Below are positions 1-8,400 of a stretch of 12,188 nt of DNA, piece by piece. The notes below the pieces were generated by a model. The model was not told the DNA's origin. It saw nothing but the letters and a program-made list of their open reading frames with translations, and ran no database searches. The translations under genes and the position numbers were made by a program. Origin of the DNA: Saccoglossus kowalevskii (Eukaryota; Hemichordata; Enteropneusta; Harrimaniidae); contig NW_003131853.1 of assembly GCF_000003605.2 (NCBI RefSeq), positions 18,746-30,933 on the forward strand. The letters run 5' to 3'. Each line of letters starts with the position of its first letter. Positions within the stretch are counted from its first letter, which is position 1.

Positions 1-258
1 CATGTGTTACTGTTAAGGCACTACTACGCTAATATCGAGATGTTCATCTGTGTATCTTAACATTACTGTTATGTTATGTGGCAATGTGGTGAAGTTTCGT
101 ATTAGACTATATCACGGAGCTACCTTCTTTTTTATCGCCATTAGTATATTTAGTTTCAACAAAACTTATTTCAAATTTGACGTGTATTAGTTTGGTGCAA
201 TCATTGCAAATACACATATACAATTATTATGTGGTTATCTGTATTAGTCGGTCATCAC
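1..258. other. Left-edge non-coding sequence, presumed intron of the exchanger-like gene
   Basis: No open frame of note and no recognised domain on either strand. By position this should be the intron that follows the first coding exon(s) of the minus-strand exchanger-like gene. I see no further exon before the window edge. Confidence 0.4.
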
Positions 259-291
259 CTGGCGAATGCGCATGCGAGAAAATCATAGACC
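259..291 (-). CDS. Candidate 33-nt microexon of the exchanger-like gene
   Basis: On the minus strand a strong acceptor (TTTTTTCAG, ending at 292) and a donor (CCAG|GTGATG, from 258) enclose 33 nt. Joined in phase 1 to the upstream exon ending at 459, it stays open and adds GSMIFSHAHSP. This follows the end of segment 5 and faintly resembles the MIIEHEG stretch at the same place in vertebrate NCX1. The implied intron (292-458) is 167 nt, with good consensus at both ends. There is no conservation or transcript evidence, and 33 nt is too short for codon statistics, so this is an inference only. Confidence 0.25.
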
Positions 292-350
292 CTGAAAAAA
301 TCTATGGTGAAAAATAATTAATTTTGTTGTTGTATTAAGTAGGGACTTAC

Positions 351-1125
351 GAACAGACTTCCCAACTAGCACCCCTAGTAAAATAACAACAGCAGCAGTA
401 ATATATTTAAAAATAGAGCATAATCTTGCTTTACAATACAACAAATGGCTTATCTCACCTGTAGGCTGTATTAACCAATGCTGCGTTTTGGATACCTTCT
501 TGCGTCTGTATTTGTTGTCAATAATATAGACCAATAAAACGAGAACGGGGTACAGAGTCAAAGTTAGAAACGCCTCCCAGAGTTCAATGACCTGGGGTGA
601 GATTACTGTTAAACTAATAAAAACCCACAAATATGCAAATAGTGAGAAAACCAATACTAATATGAAATAGGGTTTAGCTTTCTTAATGTATCGTGTCTTT
701 GGTGACGGTATGACCATGATACAAACACCTGTTATGAAGAGAAGACTAAACGCGGACGATCCCACGATGGTCGCTGTTCCGAGTTCTCCTGAGTAGAATT
801 CACTAGCTATTATCTCAATCGTGGCTAGCATTATTTTGGGTATTGCGGTTCCAAAGGCGATTAACGTCATATTGGCGACAGCGCCGTTCCAGTATGGTAT
901 TTGGACTTTCTTAAACTTGCCGGGGTTATCCGGGTCTGCTTTTAGTTCAGTTTTTGATATGCTTGTTATCACCTCTATCGCGGCGAGGGGGACTTCCACG
1001 ATGATGGCGATGCCGACCAGACACCACAGTAATCCGACGAAATATAAAATGAGTCGCAAAGGTATTGACAATCCTGATTCGTCAATCAGTGGAAGAATCC
1101 AGCCGTCTTCCAGGCAGTTTGGCAT
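351..1125 (-). CDS. Na+/Ca2+ exchanger-like protein (SLC8/NCX family), first coding exon, partial gene
   Basis: Homology to the N-terminal half of animal Na+/Ca2+ exchangers is clear. After a short extracellular stretch (CLEDGWILPL, like the family's Cys-x-x-Gly-x-x-LP) come five hydrophobic segments at about residues 24-47, 85-108, 118-140, 152-174 and 180-203. The alpha-1 repeat spans residues 84-140, with IEVITS at 50-55, YWN at 78-80, TIVGSSAF at 119-126 and SPQVIELWEAFLT at 176-188. Segment 5 ends in a basic stretch (KYRRKK, 205-210), where the large cytosolic loop normally begins. Family members exchange Na+ for Ca2+ across the plasma membrane. Here the alpha-1 signature GSSAPEI reads GTAIPKI and the conserved Asn after the GSxAF motif is Ser127, so transport of that type is doubtful. 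The start is ATG at 1125 (context ACCATGC), with an in-frame TAA at 1135-1137. The exon ends at a donor at 350 (TTC|GTAAGT) or, in my view more likely, at 458 (CAG|GTGAGA). The Calx-beta domains and alpha-2 repeat lie beyond the left edge. Confidence 0.85.
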
Positions 1126-1756
1126 GGTGAATGTTTACTATTGAGTTACGACCAGGCTCGGTTTTACACCTTATTAAATTACCCACGCAACGGAAATGTC
1201 TTGGAGCTTGAGGTACAGAAGTAAGCATAGGTCTTCATTCCATTTTGTTAATGGAAACGTCAGTAAGGCCCGGGAATGTGTAGTTCACCAATGATTTCCG
1301 CTCAATTCAGTAAATATTTGTAGTGTGGACTAGCGCGGACGAGACTCGCGTTACAACAGTGCAATGTCTTCAACCTGTTGGATTTCGCAATAAAACATAT
1401 CCCTTTAACACGAGGGTCGTTACCATGGGGAAAGTTGTAAATCCTTTTACTCAACAAAACATTTGCATATCTCCAACAATGACGTCGTTAAAGAAGAATA
1501 GATATAAATAACTATGAACAACAACGAAATTACGTAACGATTGTTGATACCATTATAAGCCGCAATTGCGGGAAATCAAATCGATCTGTTCCGCAATACA
1601 ATGCAACTAAACATATCTGCTGTGCAATACATAATTACACTCAGTAGTTAGTCGGCAGACATTCTATAAAACGCTTAAATATTTATTTAATGTTACAGAT
1701 TCACAATATTTGTGTGTGTCCTTTGGGTCGAGTGTAATAAGACTTACATGCGAACT
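1126..1756. other. Upstream / 5' UTR region of the exchanger-like gene, no further gene seen
   Basis: On the minus strand, TTCACC precedes the start codon and a TAA at 1135-1137 closes the frame, so the bases next to the ATG are untranslated. No TATA box at a sensible distance is obvious. A CRE-like TGACGTC (1480-1486) and an octamer-like ATTTGCAT (1461-1468) lie within 400 bp upstream, but single short matches like these occur by chance. A 62-codon plus-strand frame at 1323-1511 has no recognisable features and I do not call it a gene. Confidence 0.4.
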
Positions 1757-1914
1757 CATAACTAGGGGTTCCGGGGCATGCTCCCCCTTAACAAATTTGA
1801 AATCTAGACCCCCTGAAACGCTATGTCCTGCATTTTGTGGGGCAAATTTTGCTGACACAAATTGTTTCAGCTTGATTGTTTTCCTCTACCCCCCCCCCCG
1901 TGCCGCAGCCACTG
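1757..1914. repeat. Degenerate interspersed repeat with GC-rich blocks and a C11 run
   Basis: The segment alternates blocks of G or C (CCGGGGCATGCTCCCCC at 1771-1787, GACCCCCTG near 1810, an uninterrupted C run at 1889-1899) with AT-rich spacers, unlike its flanks. The right end reads GTGCCGCAGCCACTG. Its reverse complement, CAGTGGCTGCGGCAC, starts with the same CAGTGGC as the terminal-repeat element at 2942-3096 and, like that element, lies close to a homopolymer of C/G. I read it as a one-ended remnant of a related or similarly built DNA element. No matching left terminus is visible. The two overlapping open frames here (minus 1664-1858, plus 1710-1922) look like translations of repeat sequence. 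Confidence 0.5.
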
Positions 1915-2936
1915 ACCCATAAGTCGATGCGTTTTAGTGTGGTTGTTATTGTCGCTTGCGACTCAGTTCCCGCGTTCCAGTGTGACCCCTTCGCTTTAAA
2001 TATATATTAAAGCGAATAACTTCCCATTTTCAATTGAATCCTCGCGAACTAATACATAATCACAGACACTATAGACAATGTAGAATAAATATACTGACAA
2101 ATGACATATAACAAGTTTTTTCTCTTGACAGACACATGAGACACTTACCATACAGACTCGGTACGTATAAGCACTGGTACTTGGTATAAGTTTCCAGCAG
2201 AAATGTGTATTCTCTAAACACCCTCCACCACTTGCAGCGATTTTTAGAGTTTTTTTAATGTTTATGTAACAGTTTTATGCTTAACCAAACAAACGGATAT
2301 GAATTGTCTCTCTTCGCTCTGACCATTCATCACAATTAATTAACATTAATTTTTTTCAATGATTGGTGTGCACTTGCCTTGTTAAAAGACCATCTATGAT
2401 AGAGGGGTTGTGCCCCGTTATATGATAATTTAACTTATCCACTGCACTGCACTGTACATGAAGCGACGAACCGATAATTTTAGCCCGAGGTGGCCAACGA
2501 GGTTTTTTACGATTTAAATAAATTTTATCATTTTATTTGTATTTTCTTTTTCCATTCTTGGAAACTATGGGCCTATCTAGGTCGACGGTGGGTATGGGAG
2601 AAAGTTAGTCTAATAGGTAAACCATTTGGGGCAAATTAGGGTCTCCATTTCAACTAATTGTCCGAGAAATGTGTCATCTCTTGGTATATTCTTTTTAAAA
2701 CGATGTGTCATAGTCAGAAGTATATTGGAACAAGTAATTCTAACGCTTCTTCCAGTAAAAAAAAAAATCGGCAGAAACGTGTGTTCAGTGTTAAACATAC
2801 TCCATCCCTTTCAGCAATCCAGCAAAGAGGATTTGTAAGAAAATCACCCATTTGACTACCTACCTCGAAAACCCAGATATGGTCATCAAACTACTCACAA
2901 AACACAGGTAGAACCTCCATGGAATTAGTTCTCACC
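1915..2936. other. Intergenic sequence, no gene recognised
   Basis: Apart from the hairpin at 1990-2016 this kilobase is AT-rich and without convincing coding signal. Short open frames at 2610-2855 overlap on both strands and run through an A9 tract. A stretch at 2400-2500 (GTGCCCCGTTATATG, then TTAGCCCGAGGTGG) has the mixed GC/AT look of an eroded repeat, but I cannot define its ends. Confidence 0.5.
1990..2016. repeat. Perfect inverted repeat (10-bp arms, 7-nt spacer)
   Basis: TTCGCTTTAA at 1990-1999 and TTAAAGCGAA at 2007-2016 are exact reverse complements around ATATATA, so the 27 nt could form a cruciform or hairpin. No poly-T or other functional context is attached to it. It may be a transposon footprint or a chance palindrome with an AT-rich core. 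Confidence 0.7.
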
Positions 2937-2941
2937 ATATC

Positions 2942-3096
2942 CAGTGGCGGATCTGGGAGGGAGAAACCGGGACCCCCCCCCAGTTGAAAAATGCATTCAA
3001 TTTGTTTATGCATAATATAAAAAAATCATTAAGCTAGTCTGGCGATTTTAAAGTTTGCCCCCCCCCCCCATACACAAAATCCTGTATCCGCCCCTG
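2942..3096. mobile_element. 155-bp non-autonomous TIR element (MITE) with 5-bp target duplication
   Basis: The left end begins CAGTGGCGGATCTGGGAGGG. The reverse complement of the right end begins CAGGGGCGGATACAGGATTT, agreeing at 13 of the first 17 positions. The element is flanked on both sides by ATATC (2937-2941 and 3097-3101), a likely 5-bp target-site duplication. Inside are two C runs (2973-2981 and 3058-3069) and an AT-rich centre with no open frame, so it must have been mobilised in trans. CAGTGGCGGAT-type ends next to C runs resemble repeat termini I know from several invertebrate genomes, but I cannot assign a superfamily from this copy. Confidence 0.75.
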
Positions 3097-3101
3097 ATAT
3101 C

Positions 3102-4104
3102 TTAAGATTTCGTTTAGTTACGTATGGTAAATCATAAATAATTACAAGATAATCATGGTTATCACAATTTATTAGGACTTCGTGATGATTACTTTAACTT
3201 CACACAAATATTTCATACTCGGATAAAAACCCGAAAAGTTAATTACATTATTAAGTTGAATAGCTGACAAATACTATATTACAAAAAAAAAATAACTTTC
3301 GTCAAAAACGTACCCAATGAAATTTTCTGAATCTTATAAGATTTCTTATTGTCAGAATGGTCGTGATTTGTTCGATGGAATCAAGTTGAACGTGGTAGTA
3401 TGACGCCCACCCCACCCGACAGTGATTGTTACGTGGTTTCCTAGACTAGTGGTTTCCATGTAAGATATCATATGTTCTAAGTCATTCTGTTTCAGTCTTG
3501 CATGTGTGCACATGGCTGACATCAGGGACATGGAACATACGCGTAGTTCACTGACCTTCTGGTATTTGAATAATTTATTCATTATATACTACTTTGTGGT
3601 TCATTTCGTTTTTGTGGTATTAGTTCAATAAACATTAAACTTCAATTCGTCTGTGTTGTTCTCGGTGCCAGTACATTTGCATAAAAAATCCCAAGTAGTC
3701 TACGCAGCCCCAGACTATACAGGTATTAATGAAACCATGACCAGTTGTATGACTCTTGAGCTATATCTATACAATGGAATGAATTTAACGTCATCCGTGT
3801 CTTGAGGAGAGCTTCTCATTTAGTGCATTCTGACGCGGAGATCTACGCATTCAGTTGGTTAGTGTGCAATTTTTGGATATTTCCATAAAACATAAACTGG
3901 AAAAATAGATTCCGAGGGCGAGTGAGGTGTAAAGTTATATTTCGTCTATGAATAAGAAAGAATGTGACATTCATGGTATATGAGATCATACATGTAACAG
4001 TTGCAGTGTTATTATATTTCTCACAAACTCGCCTGCTGGAACAAGAACTAGAAATTGTTGTTCACTGAAGTAGACATGGATTAGTTAATACCTGTTTATT
4101 GTTT
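3102..4104. other. Intergenic sequence containing one coding-like minus-strand frame
   Basis: Mostly AT-rich and unremarkable. A minus-strand frame at 3352-3582 is described separately. I see no RNA gene, terminal-repeat element or tandem array in the remainder. Confidence 0.4.
3352..3582 (-). CDS. Unrecognised open frame, possible terminal exon of an unknown minus-strand gene
   Basis: The frame encodes 76 residues ending in TGA. Its downstream part, from about 3555 to 3352, has a balanced base composition that stands out from the AT-rich surroundings. It contains plausible protein sequence (HARLKQNDLEHMISYMETT, then NHVTITVGWGGRHTTT). An AG at 3562-3563 (AATACCAG on the minus strand) could act as a 3' splice site, but its pyrimidine tract is poor. 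I recognise no domain, transmembrane helix or signal peptide. It could be the last exon of a gene starting near 4998 on the same strand, a decayed gene fragment, or chance. Confidence 0.18.
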   Translation of the reverse strand: MNKLFKYQKVSELRVCSMSLMSAMCTHARLKQNDLEHMISYMETTSLGNHVTITVGWGGRHTTTFNLIPSNKSRPF

Positions 4105-4108
4105 TTAA

Positions 4109-4264
4109 AGGGGCACCTTCGCAGTTAAGCCTAATCTCACAACAAATTTACTTTCTGGATTAAAATAACAATGGATAACAAAAGATAGATTAACATTGTA
4201 AACAACATAAACAATAGTGTCCCATGATTCTTTGGTGCAATCCTTGGGATTGGGCGGTTCCCCT
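4109..4264. repeat. Possible second, abutting TTAA-flanked segment with short inverted ends
   Basis: AGGGGCACC after TTAA (4105-4108) pairs imperfectly, 8 of 9, with GGTTCCCCT before TTAA (4265-4268). This would make a 156-bp element sharing its right TTAA with the left end of the element at 4265-4690. The inverted match is short and the right arm also takes part in the alternative longer repeat, so I hold this loosely. Confidence 0.25.
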
Positions 4265-4690
4265 TTAAGGTAGCGAGAAGGTTTTGTGACGTTTTTGTAA
4301 AAGCGGAAGGTTGGGCGAAATGAGTACTGTATCATCATGTTTCTCCGACGAAGTCTCGACTGACAATAATGCTGACAATGGACGTTAGATAAACAGGCAT
4401 TGTTTGCAACTGGAAGCTTATCACCCGTTATATCAGAATCGTCAACAACAGAGTATACAGATAAGATGTTATCATTTAATTCCTTCCAAAGATAAACACT
4501 ATGCAAATATCCACGAAACGGCAGTTGTAGTCTTTTCTGCTAGTGTTTTAAAACACAAATTTGAGCAACGTTATTTCGCAATTTCGATCTTTTGTAAACC
4601 TGGGGTGATGTATCAAGGTCTAAAGTAACCGTTTTATCAATTTTTGAAAAATCAAGAAAAAAGTGAAAATTTCCCTTCTCGCTACCTTAA
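4265..4690. mobile_element. Putative TTAA-flanked element with 13-bp perfect terminal inverted repeats
   Basis: TTAAGGTAGCGAGAAGG at 4265-4281 is an exact inverted copy of CCTTCTCGCTACCTTAA at 4674-4690. Read as TTAA target duplications plus 13-bp termini, this gives a 418-bp element (4269-4686). TTAA duplications are established for the piggyBac and Kolobok superfamilies; the GG start is unlike the CC start usual in piggyBac. Similarity continues weakly outside the TTAA: GTGCAATCCTT at 4235-4245 against AAGGATTGTAC at 4698-4708, 10 of 11 complementary. So the true inverted repeat may be longer and interrupted, and the TTAA may be internal. The interior has no intact transposase. A minus-strand frame of 133 codons (4105-4506) crosses the left end and is probably not a gene. 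Confidence 0.5.
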
Positions 4691-4746
4691 GGGAAGGAAG
4701 GATTGTACTTTGGTGTTGAGGAAGGAGACATTGTTTGTAAAGGGAG

Positions 4747-4998
4747 TTATGAAAGAATGGGTGATGATGCCATACTTTGGTAATGACAGGTAGTGTGTTT
4801 TGTCAATTTAAATAACACTGGGAAAGTGTCCCACAATTTACAACGGGTGTGTGGCATTACCCTTCCCAGATTGACAAACACTTCGTACTTGTTCCAGTAT
4901 ATTGCCTCTGCGCTACTGTCAGTGTACTGTGCTTGTACATGCAATACCTTCTTCAGAACTTTCGTCCGCAGTCGGTCGGTATTATCGTGGAGCTCCAT
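4747..4998 (-). CDS. Unrecognised 83-codon open frame with optimal Kozak start; candidate gene or first exon
   Basis: On the minus strand the ATG at 4998-4996 sits in GCCACCATGG, the optimal vertebrate-type Kozak context. The frame opens with a charged segment (MELHDNTDRLRTKVLKKV), stays open to a TAA just beyond residue 83, and has a balanced base composition richer in GC than its flanks. The frame also extends upstream to an ATG at 5046. Possible donors are AAG|GTATTG after codon 17 and AGG|GTAATG near codon 46, so the true exon may be shorter. I recognise no domain. Frames on the plus strand (4793-5035, 4849-5148) are also open and look like antisense shadows, but strand choice rests mainly on the start context. 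It lies about 415 bp head-to-head from the Rab start codon. Confidence 0.3.
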   Translation of the reverse strand: MELHDNTDRLRTKVLKKVLHVQAQYTDSSAEAIYWNKYEVFVNLGRVMPHTRCKLWDTFPVLFKLTKHTTCHYQSMASSPILS

Positions 4999-5229
4999 GG
5001 TGGCGACAGTGTGCTGGCGTGCATACAGTACATAAATCATATACACGTCGACGTTATTATGCTACCAGCTGACTGTGTCCTAATCGGGACGATACCAGTG
5101 CTGGTTTATTTTTGCAGCAACTTGAAATCACATCAAAATACAAGTTAAAATATTACATGCATATTACTAGTATGGAATCTCCAAGAAGGATACATAGACA
5201 CAGAGGTGACATTGACTACGAGTATTCTG

Positions 5230-5413
5230 AGGTCATTCCAGCCTTTGACCCGGAAGTATCACTCCTCAGTTGCAATACTTTTAGATCCAAACATGGCGTC
5301 CGCAAAGTAGGAAACGTGAAACGTCCGGCTTTTATTCTCTTGTTAATGACGGGAGGACCATGATATTGCCACACTAGACACAACAAGACAGAAACAACAA
5401 CACAACACAAAAG
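5230..5413 (+). promoter_or_regulatory. Likely promoter and 5' UTR of the Rab gene
   Basis: CCGGAAGT at 5250-5257 is the full ETS/GABP consensus. AACATGGCG at 5290-5298 matches the YY1 core (AANATGGCG). Both motifs are typical of TATA-less housekeeping promoters near the transcription start, and they lie 164 and 124 bp upstream of the Rab ATG. The last 60 bases before the ATG are A- and C-rich with several CAA repeats, as in unstructured 5' UTRs. An ATG at 5294 is closed by a downstream TAG in its frame, so if the start site lies upstream it would be a short upstream open frame. The same region could serve the minus-strand frame starting at 4998. Confidence 0.45.
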
Positions 5414-5449
5414 ATGTCTATGAGAGAAATTAAACTCTGTCTTCTTGGG
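5414..5449 (+). CDS. Rab gene exon 1 (residues 1-12)
   Basis: Encodes [12 protein letters not shown], the first beta strand up to the first P-loop glycine. The start context is AAGATGT (A at -3). ATG at 5414 gives the right length relative to RAB22A; a second in-frame ATG at 5420 is two codons later. The donor is GG|GTAATG, weaker than the others in this gene. Confidence 0.9.
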
Positions 5450-8400
5450 GTAATGTATACATTTTAATTTTAGACGCGATAAGTGAGTTAATTGATATGT
5501 TATTTGAATAAACGATTAACGTAACACTTTAGGAAGTAATAATATTTCTCAGGTGAAAATACGCTAACGTGAGAAGGAGTGAATGTTGCTGTCCTACGGA
5601 GCATCTATTGCCCGTATATCATGATGTACAGTTCCAATTTACATTGCTATGTAAAAAGTAATGTTGTGTGGGTAACCTTGAGTTGAAATCGACTGACGTT
5701 TGTAGTATTATTGACCTAAAAGGTTTCTGTTTGTCTTCCATTTTATAGCACTGGGAAGACAGGTGAGACTGACACAGTGAAGGGTTGCCATTTGTGAATG
5801 GTCGCGCGTTGTGTTAAATTATCAATGTTAGTTTTAAAACTTGTACGAGTTAAACATGAACAATGTGCACTGTTGTTCGTCGCCAGTAACAGTACATTCT
5901 TGTGGTGTGACATCATGTTCTCCGAGGTGTCAGCAAAGAGCATAATTTTTTTCCGAATGCCTGCAAATCGAAATGAAAATATTCATGGATTATCATTTCA
6001 TAGTTATCTATTTCAATTACTAATTTGAAGTCTATTTCAATCTTTCAGGATTCAGGGGTTGGCAAATCAAGTCTTGTTCAACGATTTGTTTCAGATACTT
6101 TTAACACTCATTCACAGCCCACAATAGGGTGAGTATTTCAAGTGTACTGCTAACATTTGCAAACCATTTTACTGCCAGATATTTTCGTGACATAATTATG
6201 AGTGCATTCAGGAAATCTGTATTCAAATTCACAATTAGTCACATTCTCCACATTATATTCTTTAATGCAACGATGAGATATTCTTTATTACAACCTTAAA
6301 TAAACAGTACATTTCTAGTTTGGTGTACCAGTATATAATAATGTAATAAAATTATTAATATTAATCCAACATACTGTTGTTGATAGCGCATATGCAGATA
6401 AAAAAAAAAACAGGGCTGCTGCCTGCTGAAGTAAAAAAATGCGTAAAAGGGGTTTTATTTAGTTATTTGACGTGTATACTCATATATAGTGTGAAAAAAA
6501 GAATCTCATGTATTCATGTTACCTCTGAAATACTGAAAGTTAAAAAACGTCTTTTCAATACCCGGAATAATAAGAAAAGCAAAATAGTGAAATTGTGTCA
6601 GATAATGCATTAGACATTGTTACTGCTTATGCACTACTGTGTTCAACTATATCTAAGCTTTCAGATGATATATAGGTTGTTAAAGGAGCATGCTTAGTAT
6701 ATTTTTAGAGAATGTTGAAATACAAAATTTTAACTTGTTTTCCCCAGTTGCTACATTAATCATTATCATTCTGTAAAAATGGCTTTGTGATGGTATGTTC
6801 TATTTCAGAGCTTCTTTTATGTCTAAAACATTGGTTGTTGATGACCAGTCTTATAAATTTCAAATATGGGACACAGCAGGGCAAGAAAAAGTAAGTAGAT
6901 GTAAAATATATTACACTATTAGAATTGATACATTCGTCAAAATATGTACAGACCTATTTGAATGTGTTATGATTACCTTCCTTATTTGGAAAATCTATGT
7001 AACATGTACTGGTACTTCACATGAAATTCACATTTGAACACTTTGTTTTGTATAAACATTAAATGTATTAACAATGTAACATATGACTGAAATGAAATCT
7101 TGTCTCTGAACTCTGATCTAACAGAAATGAATATCATGAAATGTTTTTTTTTGCTGCCATTTCTTTCTGTTGTATGACTCAGTTATGACTACAATGTGTT
7201 ATGTGGTATTGAGATTATCAACTGACAAAATTGTTGTATAACTTTGCTGTATCCTCGTAATAAATAGATTTATTTGATTTTTTTAACTGAGAAAATAGAA
7301 ACTAATATACTGCTAGTTGTTTTATGCTTATAAGATAATCTGATGTAAATTGTTCAACACCGCGGTACCATTTCAAAACCATGACTTAGAACAAAAAAAC
7401 CAGGGTGACTTTTTATCAGTTTGTTTGTGTTTGATTTTCAGTATCGCGGTTTAGCTCCTATGTATTACAGGGGTGCTGCAGCAGCAATCATCGTCTATGA
7501 CATCACAAGAGAGGTTAGTCCTTACCATCTGTACCCAGTGTAATAATCATCATTCTTTGATTTTGAGAATTGTTTCACTTGTATTCAGAGAATTACTGTG
7601 TTACTAAATGACTGAAATCAGTGCTTATTAGTGAAAATCTATTGTTTTCAGATTCCATATTTTATTTTTTTCCATTTTTTGCACGTATAATTAAATATGA
7701 AAGGCAAAGGTATATTAAGGGGAAAATGTCTGACGTCGTTGTTGTCGTTAATAATTGTTAATGCGTGCACAATAACTTTACTAATTCTATTCCAAATGTT
7801 ATCAAAATTGGTCACCTAATTCATCTGTATAAAATCATCCCTTAGTTTGAATGACAGATGTCCTGTATGAAAATAGTATGCAAAAATTGAGAAAGTAGTC
7901 GTCAAAATCTGATAAAAACTGTTGACTGTTTCTACTTGACTGATTACTGGTGATACACATCTTATCTTGGTAATGTATCTCCCAAATCCCATGGGAATAC
8001 TACACAGGGTTCCAATCAACTCATGGAGAGGATTGTCGCACAGTCTAATACACATTTGCAAACATACAAAATAAAATGAATGATCTATTTCAATCAGAAA
8101 ACAGATAATCGATATAACCACTCCATTGAGTAATCCTTTGCTGCAAAAATGTTGATCAGGATCTAAAGCTAATAGAAGATTATGTCTGTTTAGTCCAAAG
8201 TTACCAAAACAAAAATAATGCCCTCTCTATCTGTTCAAATTTACATTCTATACTTGATGTGCTGCACCCCAGTTGAATGCAGCTTGACATATATTTGTGC
8301 TTCAAGACTGAATTAATGAAAACCAAATCCTTTGCAAATTTTGTAGCTATACCTGAAATTTTTTCTTCAAAAAGTATATCAAAATATCATTCACCTTGTA

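Noticed and set aside
821-1144. Plus-strand open frame of 107 codons
   Set aside because: It is antisense to the clearly homologous exchanger exon; no independent coding signal.
1664-1922. Overlapping open frames on both strands
   Set aside because: They translate the C/G-run repeat at 1757-1914 and resemble no protein family.
4105-4506. 133-codon minus-strand frame, considered as a transposase fragment
   Set aside because: It crosses the left inverted repeat of the TTAA element, shows no catalytic motif, and does not match a transposase I recognise.
6795-7037. 80-codon plus-strand frame
   Set aside because: It is Rab exon 3 plus read-through past the GTAAGT donor at 6891; only 6809-6890 is coding.
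7816-8121. 101-codon minus-strand frame in Rab intron 4
   Set aside because: AT-rich, no recognisable domain, no supporting splice or start context.
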